Made by a program: the position numbers and the translations under genes
In this document: one piece after another, positions 7,988-17,421 of the stretch
Position numbering within the stretch: the first letter of the stretch is position 1
How the letters are laid out: each line of letters opens with the position of its first letter
DNA from: CAZGAQ01 sp964523405
GTDB lineage: Bacteria; Planctomycetota; Phycisphaerae; UBA1845; Fen-1342
Assembly (NCBI GenBank): GCA_964523405.1
Contig: CAZGAQ010000036.1
Location: 1-58,347, forward strand
DNA: 58,347 nt
Direction: 5' to 3'
Notes under the pieces: model-generated
Databases searched by the model: none
What the model saw: only the letters and a program-made list of their open reading frames with translations
What the model was told of the DNA's origin: nothing

Positions 7988-9325
7988 TTACCGCCCCGCT
8001 TCTTCCGCCTCGCCCGGCGCACTCGTCGGTGCACTCGTCGTCACGCCCAGCAGCCGTTCCCACACACGCTCGTTGCTCCAACCCTCCACCTTCCGATTGT
8101 CGAGATACACGATCGGCATCCCGCTGAGCCCCAGCGCCACGCCCAGGTCCACGTCGCGTTTGATCCGCTCCTGCACGCGCGCCGACTCCACCGCCGCCCG
8201 AAACGCCGCCGCGTCCAGCTTCAGCTCCTGCGCCCACTGCTCGAACCGGTTCTGCTCCAGCTCATTCTGCCGGACATACAGCAGCTTGCGCATCGCGAGC
8301 GCCGCATCCGCCCCGCCGACCACGTACGCCGCCTCGCAGGCCCGCGCCGCCGCGCATGCCGCCGGGTGCCGTCCTTCCTGGAACATCGGCAGCGGATTGC
8401 ACGCCGCATCCTGCGGAAAATAACGAAACGCGACTCGCAGCGCCCCCGGGTAGCGCTGCACCACCTGGTCCAGCACGGCATGCGCCTGCCGGCACGCCGG
8501 ACACTGGAAATCACTGAAGATCACAACCGTGTGCGCAGCCCCGCGCGCGCCCAGGAATACCTCATCCTCGCGCAGCGGCAGCTCCACCACCGGCTGCCGC
8601 GCGTGATTCCATTCCACGTAGTTCGGATCCCCGACAATGCGCAGATAGTTGTCCCGATTCTGCCGATTCACCTCCCCGGTCACCAGAATGAACCCCGCCG
8701 CCAGGTGACTGAACAGCGCCAACAGCCCCGCCGTCATCGCCGCCAGCGCCAGTCGCCCGCTTGGATGCGCTTGAACCCCCGTGTCCCCCCGCCCCCACGG
8801 CCACGCCGCGATCGTCAGCCCCAGCAACACGATATTGGCGGCGTGCGCCACCAGGCACCCCCCGCACCACCGATGCAGCACACTGCTCATCACGTGCATG
8901 AAATAGAGCGAATAGCCCGCCCCCACCAGCACCGCCGCCAGGATCAGCAGGTGATACGCTCCCCGCCCGCGCGTCGCCGGCCCCACCAGCAGATACCACA
9001 ACCCGACGAGCGCGAAGTACCCCATGCCCAACACCGACACCGGCAGCCGCGGCGCCCCGGGCTGCTTGCTCAGCTTCACGTACCCCCAGGGCGAACTGAG
9101 CACCGCCCGGCAATCCCCCGCCGGCGCCCCCGCACCCGTCTGCCCACCACCACTGCACAGCGCATCAAGGAACGCATTGCTCGCGGCCGGATTCAACGCC
9201 GCCATGAACAGATTAAGACTCACCCACCACCCCACTACCGCCAGCGCCAGCGCCACCCAGCGCACCCACGGTCGCGGTTGTCGAAACGGGAGGGACGCTA
9301 CCACCGCGGCCGGTTCACTGGTCAT
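7988..9325 (-). CDS. VKOR-DsbA fusion, thiol oxidation membrane protein
   Basis: A 445-aa two-domain protein for disulfide bond formation in exported proteins. Residues about 20-215 are a vitamin K epoxide reductase domain with membrane helices: loop cysteines C57 and C72 and the active-site pair C154-G-G-C157. Residues about 240-430 are a DsbA-like thioredoxin domain on the other side of the membrane, with C275-P-A-C278 and the cis-proline loop SGMP. The VKOR half would reoxidise the DsbA half using quinone. ATG 9325 is preferred over an upstream GTG at 9436 because the longer version would start inside an interspersed repeat (9391-9468) and adds a non-conserved leader. The nearby haem-rich operon would need such a system for CxxCH thiol chemistry, but the link is inference. 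Confidence 0.88.
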   Translation of the reverse strand: MTSEPAAVVASLPFRQPRPWVRWVALALAVVGWWVSLNLFMAALNPAASNAFLDALCSGGGQTGAGAPAGDCRAVLSSPWGYVKLSKQPGAPRLPVSVLGMGYFALVGLWYLLVGPATRGRGAYHLLILAAVLVGAGYSLYFMHVMSSVLHRWCGGCLVAHAANIVLLGLTIAAWPWGRGDTGVQAHPSGRLALAAMTAGLLALFSHLAAGFILVTGEVNRQNRDNYLRIVGDPNYVEWNHARQPVVELPLREDEVFLGARGAAHTVVIFSDFQCPACRQAHAVLDQVVQRYPGALRVAFRYFPQDAACNPLPMFQEGRHPAACAAARACEAAYVVGGADAALAMRKLLYVRQNELEQNRFEQWAQELKLDAAAFRAAVESARVQERIKRDVDLGVALGLSGMPIVYLDNRKVEGWSNERVWERLLGVTTSAPTSAPGEAEEAGR

Positions 9326-9390
9326 GTCGCATTCCACGCAAGCTCCCGACCACCAGGCCGGGCCCGCGCAGTATACGTCCCCACCGCTCG

Positions 9391-9468
9391 GTAGGGCAGG
9401 TTGCGCGACCGCCAGACGTGCCCCTTCTCGCGGCAACTCTGCGCCAACGTCACCGCCGCAACCTGCCG
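9391..9468. repeat. 78-bp inverted-repeat element, copy 1
   Basis: It opens GTAGGGCAGGTTGCG and closes with CGCAACCTGCCG. The 11-bp ends GGCAGGTTGCG (9395-9405) and CGCAACCTGCC (9457-9467) are perfect inverted repeats. Three more copies of 77-78 bp with the same ends and variable middles lie at 33180, 34115 and 34419. No coding sequence. Confidence 0.85.
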
Positions 9469-9621
9469 CTCCGGCTCCGCATCACCGGCGCCAGCGCGTC
9501 ATGTGATGAAAACGCGAAGGCTGGGCTGGGGCCGGCGCCACACGACGCGCCGACACGTAGCGCGCCTGCCAGCTTTAGCCCGGCGCACGAGCACAAACCT
9601 CACCACGGATTCCCCCCGCCC

Positions 9622-10323
9622 CTACACTTCCACCAGCGGATTGCTCCGCCCGTGCACCACGCAGTCAAAATACGCAAACCACCGAATCGCGATATACACC
9701 TTCGTCGCCAGCAGAAACCAGCACGCCAGCTCCGCCACCGAATGCCGCCGCAACGCCAGCAGGATGATCGTCCCGCTCGTCAGAAACCCGAACTTGAACG
9801 CCGCAATCCCATGCACCGGCCCGTCCAGGAGCCGCGCCGCCAGCGGATTCAGCTCGTGAAACTCGATCATCCCCCACTGCCCCACCGTGAACCCCAGATC
9901 AAAAACGCTGATCACCCATACCGCCGCCAGCGTCAGCAGCACACGCCGCGGCCGATTCAGCCACGCCCCCAGCCGCGCCCACGGCGGTAACGGCACCGGC
10001 CCCAGCGCCGCAATCACCTCCGGCACCGCACCGCCCGCCGGCTCTACCTGCGCGGCAGACGGCCGTACCGTCGGCTCCAGACCCACCAGCGGCCGGTCGA
10101 CGAGCCATGGCGCGGGCTCGCCGCCGCCTCCGCTCGGCCGCACGCCCGCTGCGCCGCGCACGTTGGCCGGCGGCTCCGCCGTAGCCGTCGCGCCGGGGGG
10201 CTCCGGAATGGATCGGGACGGTTCCACGCTCGGTACATCGGCATTTGCGCCCGGCGGTTGAATAGCCGCCGCGCCCCACGCGCGCCGTCCGGTAATCTGT
10301 CTGCACAACCACGCTCCCCCCAC
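9622..10323 (-). CDS. DUF5658-like small membrane protein with proline-rich leader
   Basis: A 233-aa protein with a low-complexity Pro/Ala-rich N-terminal half (about 20-125) and a C-terminal region of three or four membrane helices. The segment VFDLGFTVGQWG followed by FHELNPLAARLL matches the pattern of DUF5658-type membrane proteins (an Asp in helix 1, then an E-x-NP motif after it). Function of that family is unknown. The start is uncertain, since the N-terminal half is not conserved in appearance; a shorter start is possible. It sits just downstream of the 23-haem cytochrome gene (21 bases) on the same strand and may be its last co-transcribed gene. Confidence 0.6.
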   Translation of the reverse strand: MGGAWLCRQITGRRAWGAAAIQPPGANADVPSVEPSRSIPEPPGATATAEPPANVRGAAGVRPSGGGGEPAPWLVDRPLVGLEPTVRPSAAQVEPAGGAVPEVIAALGPVPLPPWARLGAWLNRPRRVLLTLAAVWVISVFDLGFTVGQWGMIEFHELNPLAARLLDGPVHGIAAFKFGFLTSGTIILLALRRHSVAELACWFLLATKVYIAIRWFAYFDCVVHGRSNPLVEV

Positions 10324-10344
10324 CTCCGGCGACCGGCGGGGCGC

Positions 10345-12891
10345 CTACCCCGACCGCCCACCCTGGCGCTGCTCCGCATCGTGAAATCGCAGGAACTTCG
10401 TCCGCGCATCGGGCCCATGACACGCCGTGCACAGATTTGGCTCGATGAACGGCCGCACCTGCGCCCGAATCGCGTGCCGCTGCTCCGGCGTCAGGCTCGG
10501 GTTCTGCGCCATCGTCTTGAGCAGGTCCAATCGCCCGTGCGACACGTGACACGTCCGGCAGACGATCTCGCCCTGCGGATCCTCGTGCCCCTGCGCGTTG
10601 AACAGCGGCAGGTAGCCCGGCTCCTCCGGCTTGCCGATGTTCGTCATCGGCCGCGTCGGGTGCCGCGCCACCTTCTGGAACGGCGCCGGCCCATTCTCGC
10701 GGTGACACGCCAGGCACGGCACGCAGTCCAATCCGCCTGCCGGCTTCTCGCAGCGCGGCAAAAACCGCGTCGACAGCATCTGCCCCCACGTCCCCGCGCG
10801 GTCCGCGTGCATCGCGTGACACGGCTTGCACGAGTCGTACTCGAACCCGAGCTTCTGCAACTTCTCCGGCGCGTGCCCCGTCTCCCGGATCAATTCCTTG
10901 TCCGTGTGACAGTGCAGACACAGCGCCTCCGTCGGCTGCCCCGCCGCCACCCGCGCCAGGTGCACCGGCTGCGCTCCGCCGTGCGGATCGTGACAGGTCC
11001 GACAGCCCATGCGCGGCTTACCCGCCGCGTCCGTCGGCACGAGCGCCAACTCGACCAGCTTCTCGTGCGCGTCAATCTTCTGCGGATGAATCGCCCCCAC
11101 TCCCGGCGCGTTCCACGCCGTGTCCAAATGACACGCCAGACACACCTCGTCGTGATTCCCCACCGACTCGCCCTGCGCCACCCGGAACAGGTCTGGCCGG
11201 TCGCCGCCGTGTGGCACATGACACGATAGGCACACGCCGCCATGCCCGCGCGCCGTCTCGTTCCATTTCTCCGGACGGGCCGCCTGCGTCAGATCATGCG
11301 GACCGCCGCGCACCCGCTGCTCGCCCTCATGACATTTCGCGCACAACTCCGGCTCCGGCTGCGCCAGGAACCGGGCATACTCGCGCGAATGCGGATTGTG
11401 ACACTCCCCGCAGCGCGTCTTGGGATGCTCACTGCCCGTCAGCGTCCGGCTCTGCGCCACGCGCCCCGCCAGGTGACACGCGTTGCACTGCCCGCCCGGA
11501 TCACCCGCCCCCGGCACCCGCTCACGCGGAAACTGGTGCGCCATGTGGCACGCACTGCACGGCCCCGCCGCCAGCGGCGTCAACCCCGCCTTGTTCGGCG
11601 CCTCCGGGAACTTCGCCCGCAGATCATGCGGTGTCCCCACCACCGTCGCCTCGCCCGGGTGGCACGCCACGCACGTCTCGCCGTACACCGGCTTGAACGC
11701 CAGCAGACTCGCCTGCGGCTCCGCGCGATGCACCTTATGGCACGACAGGCACAGCAGCTCCCCGCCCGGCCCCGTCCGCAGCCCCCACCCTGCCACCACC
11801 TGCTGCTGCACCACGTTCAGCACCGGACTCTGCCCGTGCCGCGGCAACACGCCCTCGCCCTGCACCTGCAGCTTGTCCGCATGACAGGCCAGACACAGCC
11901 GATTCGAATCCGGCTCCAGGACCAGCAGCTTCGTGTGCCCTGCGTCATGCACCGCGTGACACGTCGTGCACGTCACCTGCTTCCCATCCGGGCCCGCCGT
12001 CGCCCCCGCCTGCCTGAGCTCCTCCGACAGCGTCTGCTCCATCTTCCCCAAGGGATGCATGCCGCCCGCCACACCACCCCCCATCCCCTCGTGACACCCC
12101 AGACACAAATCCGGCTCGCTCTTCTTCAGAAACTCGCCGTGCGTCATGTCGTGCGGGTTGTGACACTGCAGACAGTGCGACTCCGGATGCTCCATGCGCT
12201 GTGTCCGCGCGTGCCCGCCCGCCACCGCGTATTTCTGGTGACACGTGATGCAGTATCCGTCCGGATCCAGCGGCGACGGCACGATCGGCCGCGCAAAGGC
12301 GTGCGACAGGTGGCATGCACTGCACGGCCCACCCTCCGCCACCGTCTGCCCGCGCCGATTCTTCTCGTCCGGCGCCGTCTTCCGCAAATCGTGCGGCGTG
12401 CCCTGCGCGTAATGCCCCGGGTGGCACCGCTGACACAGCCGACTCCCCGCCAGCGTGTCCGCCAGCATGTACGGCCCGCTGTTCGGGTCGAGCTTGTGGC
12501 AGGACATGCAAATCAGCGTGTCGCCCGGCCCCGCCACCGTCCCCATGTCGTGCACGGCCTGGAGCTGCACTTCGTTCAGCGCCACGTTCTGGGAGTGCCC
12601 GCGCTGCACGTTGAGATCCCCCGCCGCCTTGCCGACCGCGCGGTGGCACGACAGGCAGTACACACTGCTCTCGGGGCTGCGCCAGTCAATCTCCGCCATC
12701 GTCTCCGGCGCCGCCGATTCGGGCTGGGCGACCTGGCGCGTGAACCGCGCGCCCGCGTAGACGAATACCCCCACCGCCGCGACCAGCAGGACCACGTGCG
12801 CTCCGCGCACCAGCGCCCCCAGCACCGCCCAGCGGGGTCGCGGCGCACGGGCGTTCCTGTCTGCTTTCGTTGCTGTCATCGTCCAGGACAC
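10345..12891 (-). CDS. 23-haem cytochrome c, HmcA-like
   Basis: An 848-aa exported multihaem cytochrome. I count 23 CxxCH haem-binding motifs from about residue 80 to 830. The N-terminus has one uncleaved-looking membrane anchor (about residues 27-47) and places the haem domain outside the cytoplasmic membrane. The haem sequence contains an internal duplication: two blocks each run HDLR, GPCSACH, a second motif, a CxxCHNPH motif and a further CxxCH. Many distal His are present for bis-His ligation. Haem attachment needs a cytochrome c maturation system not seen here. Fourth gene of an operon with membrane, iron-sulfur and NrfD subunits, so it should be the electron-carrying periplasmic subunit. 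An alternative start is the Met four codons in. Confidence 0.92.
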   Translation of the reverse strand: MSWTMTATKADRNARAPRPRWAVLGALVRGAHVVLLVAAVGVFVYAGARFTRQVAQPESAAPETMAEIDWRSPESSVYCLSCHRAVGKAAGDLNVQRGHSQNVALNEVQLQAVHDMGTVAGPGDTLICMSCHKLDPNSGPYMLADTLAGSRLCQRCHPGHYAQGTPHDLRKTAPDEKNRRGQTVAEGGPCSACHLSHAFARPIVPSPLDPDGYCITCHQKYAVAGGHARTQRMEHPESHCLQCHNPHDMTHGEFLKKSEPDLCLGCHEGMGGGVAGGMHPLGKMEQTLSEELRQAGATAGPDGKQVTCTTCHAVHDAGHTKLLVLEPDSNRLCLACHADKLQVQGEGVLPRHGQSPVLNVVQQQVVAGWGLRTGPGGELLCLSCHKVHRAEPQASLLAFKPVYGETCVACHPGEATVVGTPHDLRAKFPEAPNKAGLTPLAAGPCSACHMAHQFPRERVPGAGDPGGQCNACHLAGRVAQSRTLTGSEHPKTRCGECHNPHSREYARFLAQPEPELCAKCHEGEQRVRGGPHDLTQAARPEKWNETARGHGGVCLSCHVPHGGDRPDLFRVAQGESVGNHDEVCLACHLDTAWNAPGVGAIHPQKIDAHEKLVELALVPTDAAGKPRMGCRTCHDPHGGAQPVHLARVAAGQPTEALCLHCHTDKELIRETGHAPEKLQKLGFEYDSCKPCHAMHADRAGTWGQMLSTRFLPRCEKPAGGLDCVPCLACHRENGPAPFQKVARHPTRPMTNIGKPEEPGYLPLFNAQGHEDPQGEIVCRTCHVSHGRLDLLKTMAQNPSLTPEQRHAIRAQVRPFIEPNLCTACHGPDARTKFLRFHDAEQRQGGRSG

Positions 12892-12939
12892 TCTCGGTCA
12901 AAGACGCGGATCACCGGTACCTCGTCCCGCGCCTCGTGC

Positions 12940-14946
12940 TTACTGCGGCTGCGTTGTCGCGCTGGGACCCGCCGGAATCGAAGAACCCGGCGCCGCCATC
13001 AGCCGGTGCCCCGGCGGCATGGGCACGTACGGCGCCATCTGCTTGTGCTGCTGGTCGCGAAACTCCCGGTGGCACACGTCGCAGCGGTCAAAATCGGCAT
13101 AGCGCTCCGGCTGCTTCTGGCGGATTTCCGTATGGCAGCGGATGCACAGCCCGTGCATCGCGTCCATGTAACCCGGCGCCTTGCCCTTCAGGCCCGCGGC
13201 GGTGGCCGGCACGATCGCCCCTGGCACCACCATGTCGCCGTGACACTGCCAGCACGCCAGCGCCGTGTCCCGCGCCTTGCGCGCCACGTCGGCCGGATGA
13301 CACTTCGCGCAGCTCTGGTTGTCCCCCAGCTTGCGGGCATGCCAGTTGTGGTCGAATGTGTCCGTCACCTCGTACATATCCCGGTGACACCGCGCACACG
13401 ATGTGTTCTGGTCAAACGGAATGTTCTGATGGTGACACAGCCGGCACGAGTCCACCCCGCCGAGTTGCTTCACGTGATCGTCGTGCGCAAACGCCACAAA
13501 GCGCCAGTTCTGATTCCCGTCGATCAGCTTGATCGTTGCCGGCTGCGGATTCGCGACCGCCGGCACGTTACCTGCCAGCCCCGCCAGGTAGAACTCGCGG
13601 AACTGCGGCGCCGCGGTCGGCACCGCCAGCGCCTCCAGGGTCCGCGCGGGTTGCGCAGGTGCGTGCAGCGGCTTGGGCCCAAAGACCGCCCCTTCGGGCA
13701 GCAGCCCGAACGCCACCGCGCCCGCCAGCACGAACACCGTGACGTGCCGCCGCGTGTTGCGCCGCGTCGCACTGCCAAACCACGCCAGGCTCGGCCGTGC
13801 CGGCGGCTCGACCGGCGCGTGGGGGTCCGCAATGCGCAGATTCTCGTTGAAAAACACGAACAGCAGACTCGTCCCCGCCATCACGCCCAGCGTGACCATC
13901 ACCTCCGTCCACGTCGGGTAGTACGGCATCTCCGGTGGCCGCATGAACGCGACGTAGCAGATGTTGAAGCGGTACCCCACCACGCCCAGCAGCGTGCTGG
14001 TCGCACACGTCGCCAAACCCGGAATGCTGTGCCGCACGCGTTTGAACGCCAGCAGCGTCGCCGGCAACACGGCACTGAGCAGCATCTCCACCATGAACAG
14101 CGTCGCTTCGAACGAGCCGTCCAGCGCCGCAAAAAGCTTGTCACGCCGCCACAGGTCTCCCACCCGCACCAGGAAATAGAGCGCCAGCACGAACGACGCA
14201 ATCCGCCCCAGCCCCGCCAATTTGTCCACCTGAATCTTGTGCCCGAACAGCCACCCCGACAGCAGCGACTCCAGCGTCACCACCATTAGCCCCAGTCCGA
14301 TCGCCGAAATGTAGAACAGCAGCGGCAGAATCGGACTGTACCACAACGGGTGCACACGGTACGGCTGAATCAAGAACAGCGAACCCAGCGACGACTGATG
14401 CAGCGTCGACAGCATGATGCCCGCAATCACTAGGGGAATCGTCGCCTTCTTGATCCAAACCATCAGCGTCTGAAAATACCGGTGCTGAAACAGCGGATGC
14501 TCCAGCACGGCCGGCGAGAACTCCAGGGCCAGCACCGTGAGGTAGCACATGACACACATGGCCACCTCGAACAGCACCGAGTGGTACTGCCAGTAAATCA
14601 TCGGGTGCCACACGTTCCACGGCAGGCCCAGCTCGAAGAACAGGCCCGTCGCAGCCGTGAGATAGCCCAAAAGCGCAATCAGAATCGCCCGCCGCGCAAA
14701 ATCGTGGTAGTGCTCGAGCCCGAAGATATACACCACGGCCGCCAGCACGAACCCGCCCGCGGCAAACGCGATGCCGGACTCGACCATCGCGATCCAGAAC
14801 CCCCACGGCGTCACATCCGACAAACCGCTCGACGCCCCGATGCCGTTGATCATCCGCGCGCCGGTCACCACCGCCCACGCGCCCAGGATCATCCACAGCA
14901 GCAGCTTCACCTGCTCCAGCGCCGTACTGGCTTTCGCCGTTTGCAT
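12940..14946 (-). CDS. NrfD/HybB-like quinone-interacting protein fused to a six-haem cytochrome domain
   Basis: A 668-aa fusion. Residues about 1-400 are a polytopic NrfD/HmcC/HybB-type membrane domain with about ten helices; these proteins bind menaquinone and pair with ferredoxin-like subunits. After a further hydrophobic segment (about 425-445) comes an exported C-terminal domain with six CxxCH motifs (CRLCH, CARCH, CAKCH, CWQCH, CIRCH, CDVCH) and extra His, resembling class III cytochromes. In Hmc, Tmc or Qrc complexes these functions are on separate proteins. It starts one base after the ferredoxin gene stop and ends 48 bases before the 23-haem gene. A likely role is moving electrons between quinone and the multihaem subunit. 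Confidence 0.9.
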   Translation of the reverse strand: MQTAKASTALEQVKLLLWMILGAWAVVTGARMINGIGASSGLSDVTPWGFWIAMVESGIAFAAGGFVLAAVVYIFGLEHYHDFARRAILIALLGYLTAATGLFFELGLPWNVWHPMIYWQYHSVLFEVAMCVMCYLTVLALEFSPAVLEHPLFQHRYFQTLMVWIKKATIPLVIAGIMLSTLHQSSLGSLFLIQPYRVHPLWYSPILPLLFYISAIGLGLMVVTLESLLSGWLFGHKIQVDKLAGLGRIASFVLALYFLVRVGDLWRRDKLFAALDGSFEATLFMVEMLLSAVLPATLLAFKRVRHSIPGLATCATSTLLGVVGYRFNICYVAFMRPPEMPYYPTWTEVMVTLGVMAGTSLLFVFFNENLRIADPHAPVEPPARPSLAWFGSATRRNTRRHVTVFVLAGAVAFGLLPEGAVFGPKPLHAPAQPARTLEALAVPTAAPQFREFYLAGLAGNVPAVANPQPATIKLIDGNQNWRFVAFAHDDHVKQLGGVDSCRLCHHQNIPFDQNTSCARCHRDMYEVTDTFDHNWHARKLGDNQSCAKCHPADVARKARDTALACWQCHGDMVVPGAIVPATAAGLKGKAPGYMDAMHGLCIRCHTEIRQKQPERYADFDRCDVCHREFRDQQHKQMAPYVPMPPGHRLMAAPGSSIPAGPSATTQPQ

Positions 14947-14947
14947 G

Positions 14948-15784
14948 CTAGCCCTTCGCCGGTCCTTCCGTCTCTTCCCCGTGACCCGCCGCCCGCGCGT
15001 GCGCCGCTTCCGCCCGCAGCCGGTTCCGCCGTCCGATGATCCAGTACACCCCCGACATCAGCCCGGCCACACCCAGCGCCAAGAGCGGCGTCTCCTCCAG
15101 CACACCCCACGTCAGCTTGGGAACCGGGTGATTGCCCAACTGCGGCGCCCACCCCAGAAAATCCAGCGAGATGTCGGACAGGTACAGCACGTTCGTCCCG
15201 CCGACCTCCGTCTCACCCCAAATCCGCGGACTCTCCGCGGGATAGTACTTGCCCGGATTCTCCGCAATCCGCCGCCGCGCCTCCGCCAGCATCTCCTCCC
15301 GCGTCCCGAAGATCGTCGCCTGCTCCGGACACGCTTCGGTGCACGCCGGCTGCTGCCCGTGCTTCAGCCGCTGATAGCACAACACGCACTTGCGCACCCA
15401 CGGCGCCGGACTGTCCCACTCGTACCGCGGAATCCCAAACGGACACGACATCATGCAGTACCGGCAACCCATGCACAGACTCTGGTCATAGATCACCGCC
15501 CCCGTGTCCGTCTTCTGCAAGGCCCCCACCAGACACGCCGACACGCACGCCGGCTCCAAACAGTGCCGACACTGCTGCCGCACGAAGTGCCGCCCCGGCC
15601 GCCGCTGCACCGTGCAGAACCGCGTCGCCGACAACGCGTCAATATCCTGCTGCCATTTCCACGCCCGGTCCCGCCCCAGCTTGTTCTCCGCCTTGCACGC
15701 CCCCACGCATGCTTCGCAGCCTGTACACCGCGTCGTGTCCGTCAGAATCGCGAACGTCTTGGCTTTGCTACTGCTGCCTTCCAT
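14948..15784 (-). CDS. HybA/HmcB-like ferredoxin subunit with four [4Fe-4S] sites and C-terminal anchor
   Basis: A 278-aa iron-sulfur protein with four cysteine clusters: CTGCEACVGAC (C20, C23, C26, C30), CRHCLEPAC, CMGCRYCMMSC and CVLC...CTEAC, the DmsB/HybA/HmcB pattern binding four [4Fe-4S] clusters. A hydrophobic segment near residues 236-254 (LLALGVAGLMSGVYWIIG) is a C-terminal membrane anchor, as in HybA. There is no twin-arginine signal at the N-terminus (MEGSSSKAKTF), which is surprising if it faces the periplasm, so it may work on the cytoplasmic side. It lies between the NarI-like and NrfD genes and should transfer electrons to the NrfD quinone site. Confidence 0.9.
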   Translation of the reverse strand: MEGSSSKAKTFAILTDTTRCTGCEACVGACKAENKLGRDRAWKWQQDIDALSATRFCTVQRRPGRHFVRQQCRHCLEPACVSACLVGALQKTDTGAVIYDQSLCMGCRYCMMSCPFGIPRYEWDSPAPWVRKCVLCYQRLKHGQQPACTEACPEQATIFGTREEMLAEARRRIAENPGKYYPAESPRIWGETEVGGTNVLYLSDISLDFLGWAPQLGNHPVPKLTWGVLEETPLLALGVAGLMSGVYWIIGRRNRLRAEAAHARAAGHGEETEGPAKG

Positions 15785-15792
15785 AACCGCCT

Positions 15793-16548
15793 CTACTTCG
15801 TCAGGGCCGGCCCGCCCATCGTCGTGTCTTCAGTCTGGTCCCCCGCTCCCGCTCCCTCCGGCTGCCACGCCGCCTCCGGCTGAATCTTGTCCAGCCGCAC
15901 CTGCAGACTCGACAAGAGCCGCGCGAACGGCAGCAGCGCCAGCACTAAGGACCCGCACAGCACGTGCAACAGCAGCATGAGGTGGTAGTCCAGCGGACAC
16001 CACGTCGGATGCATCGCCAGCACGCCCGTCACAAACGGCAGCAACACGATCAGCGGCCGCAAGAACGACCAGGGTCGCTCGATCCGCCGCACCACCGGCG
16101 AGTACACGCGCCCCAGGAACAGCGCGAAACCCGTGATGATCGTCAGGTACGACAGCGTGTCCGCCAGCGTGCCGGGCAGCGCCGGCCACGAAATCCCCAG
16201 CCCCCGCTCCCACAGGTGCACGTGCGCCACCATGAAAATCGGCACCAGGATCGAGCACACCCGGAACACCAGCGAGATGCACGAGAAGAACACGTGATAG
16301 AACAACTGCCCGCCCGTCGCCAGCAGCCCAACCCGGTGCAGCGTCAGCGTCGGAAACGCCAGCCACACCAGCCGCAGCCGCACCTTGTGCCACAGCGCTT
16401 CCCGATCCCGCTCGGCAATGTACGCCGCCAACGCATCCGACCCGCCCAAAAGCAGCAGACGCACCAGCCCAAAAACCGCCAGCGCCAGCGCGAACCGGAA
16501 GACCGGCCCCTGCGCAATGTTCAGCGCGACGAGCACAGGATCGTTCAT
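15793..16548 (-). CDS. NarI/HmcE-like cytochrome b-type membrane subunit
   Basis: A 251-aa membrane protein with five to six helices. His residues suited to haem b ligation lie in helices (HRVGLLATG, YHVFF, VAHVHLW, LLLHVLCGSL), like the gamma subunit of respiratory nitrate reductase and HmcE/TmcC of sulfate reducers. ATG 16548 (MNDPVLVALN) is chosen over a GTG 18 codons upstream, whose extra sequence looks non-coding. It is the first gene of the redox operon. A quinone or haem-b site here plus the NrfD site gives the complex two membrane subunits, as in Hmc. Haem-ligand assignment is inferred from spacing. Confidence 0.8.
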   Translation of the reverse strand: MNDPVLVALNIAQGPVFRFALALAVFGLVRLLLLGGSDALAAYIAERDREALWHKVRLRLVWLAFPTLTLHRVGLLATGGQLFYHVFFSCISLVFRVCSILVPIFMVAHVHLWERGLGISWPALPGTLADTLSYLTIITGFALFLGRVYSPVVRRIERPWSFLRPLIVLLPFVTGVLAMHPTWCPLDYHLMLLLHVLCGSLVLALLPFARLLSSLQVRLDKIQPEAAWQPEGAGAGDQTEDTTMGGPALTK

Positions 16549-16976
16549 GCGGGCTCCGCACCAACAACCGTCCAGGGTACGGCCGGCACTCCGCCAGCCC
16601 ACCCACGCCCCCGAAGTGACGTTTCAACTCTGTTGCAAAACGGTCACTGCGTGAAACATTTTGTAGCAGACGCCTTATGGGCTCAAGTATCCACAACTCT
16701 TTATCGGCACACCCCCAGTGAGAGCTGCGCCTCATTTGCGCGCATACCGCAGCAGCCTAGTCCCATTAGCCGCGCCGCGCTGACGCCAGGGCGCACAGCC
16801 CCCCGGCAGCACCGGCCCTGCTTCCCCGACATGCTGCCCGACGTACGGCCCAACGTACTGCAAGGCTCTGCCTTGCAGCCCCTGGCACCGGCCTTAGCCC
16901 AGCGGAAGCCCCCTTCCCCCCAGCGACGCCCCGTACCGCCCCCCCCCGCATCGGCTACGCGTCCCCCGCACCCCCC
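16549..16976. other. Gene-free gap upstream of the redox operon
   Basis: About 430 bases without a credible gene. The part nearest the operon (16620-16720) is AT-richer than its surroundings and is the likely promoter region for the leftward haem operon, although no clear -35/-10 pair stands out. The rest, towards 16976, is C-rich low-complexity sequence next to the end of the MazG-like gene. Confidence 0.5.
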
Positions 16977-17342
16977 CTATGCCCCCTCCGGCTTGTAGTA
17001 CCGCCCCCGAAACTGCTCCGCCGGGTACTTCGCCCTGTTCTTGCACATCTTCCCGGTCAGCGCCGTCGACAAATCCAGGTCCAGCACGTTCGCCAACGCC
17101 AGCAAATAGCACTGAATGTCGGCGATCTCGTCCGCAATCTGCTCCCGCTTCGCCGCGTCGGCGAGCAGCGCCGGCAATTCCTCGCTGCGCACCCACTGGA
17201 AATGCTCCATCAGCTCCGCGGCCTCAATCGCGATCGACATCGACAGGTTCTTCGGATCGTGATACCCCTGCCACTGCCGCTCCGCGACAAACTGTCGCAC
17301 CAGCGTCCGCAGCTCCGCAATCGGCGTCGTCTCGTCCGTCAT
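16977..17342 (-). CDS. MazG-like nucleotide pyrophosphohydrolase
   Basis: A 121-aa all-alpha NTP pyrophosphatase. The metal-binding motif E40-A-A-E43 in SIAIEAAELMEHFQW, and EIADIQCYLLALAN with its second acidic pair, are those of the MazG/dCTPase (DCTPP1, RS21-C6) family, which hydrolyse non-canonical or excess nucleoside triphosphates to monophosphates. The ending K...N..KYP is also typical, and the length equals the single-domain form. It is monocistronic in appearance and on the same strand as its neighbours. Substrate cannot be read from the sequence. Confidence 0.88.
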   Translation of the reverse strand: MTDETTPIAELRTLVRQFVAERQWQGYHDPKNLSMSIAIEAAELMEHFQWVRSEELPALLADAAKREQIADEIADIQCYLLALANVLDLDLSTALTGKMCKNRAKYPAEQFRGRYYKPEGA

Positions 17343-17421
17343 CGGCCTCTCCAGAAGGGTGCCGGCTCGATTGTACCGCCGCCGGGCACCCTGGGCAGGG
17401 CGCGATCGGACCCTCCTCCCC

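Noticed and set aside
9326..9436. N-terminal extension of the VKOR-DsbA protein
   Set aside because: It would begin inside the 78-bp repeat element and adds no signal or conserved sequence.
11242..14289. A 1015-codon rightward open frame, Arg/His/Pro-rich
   Set aside because: It is antisense to the two multihaem genes, whose CxxCH motifs and membrane helices are unmistakable; its composition is the complement of GC-rich coding DNA.
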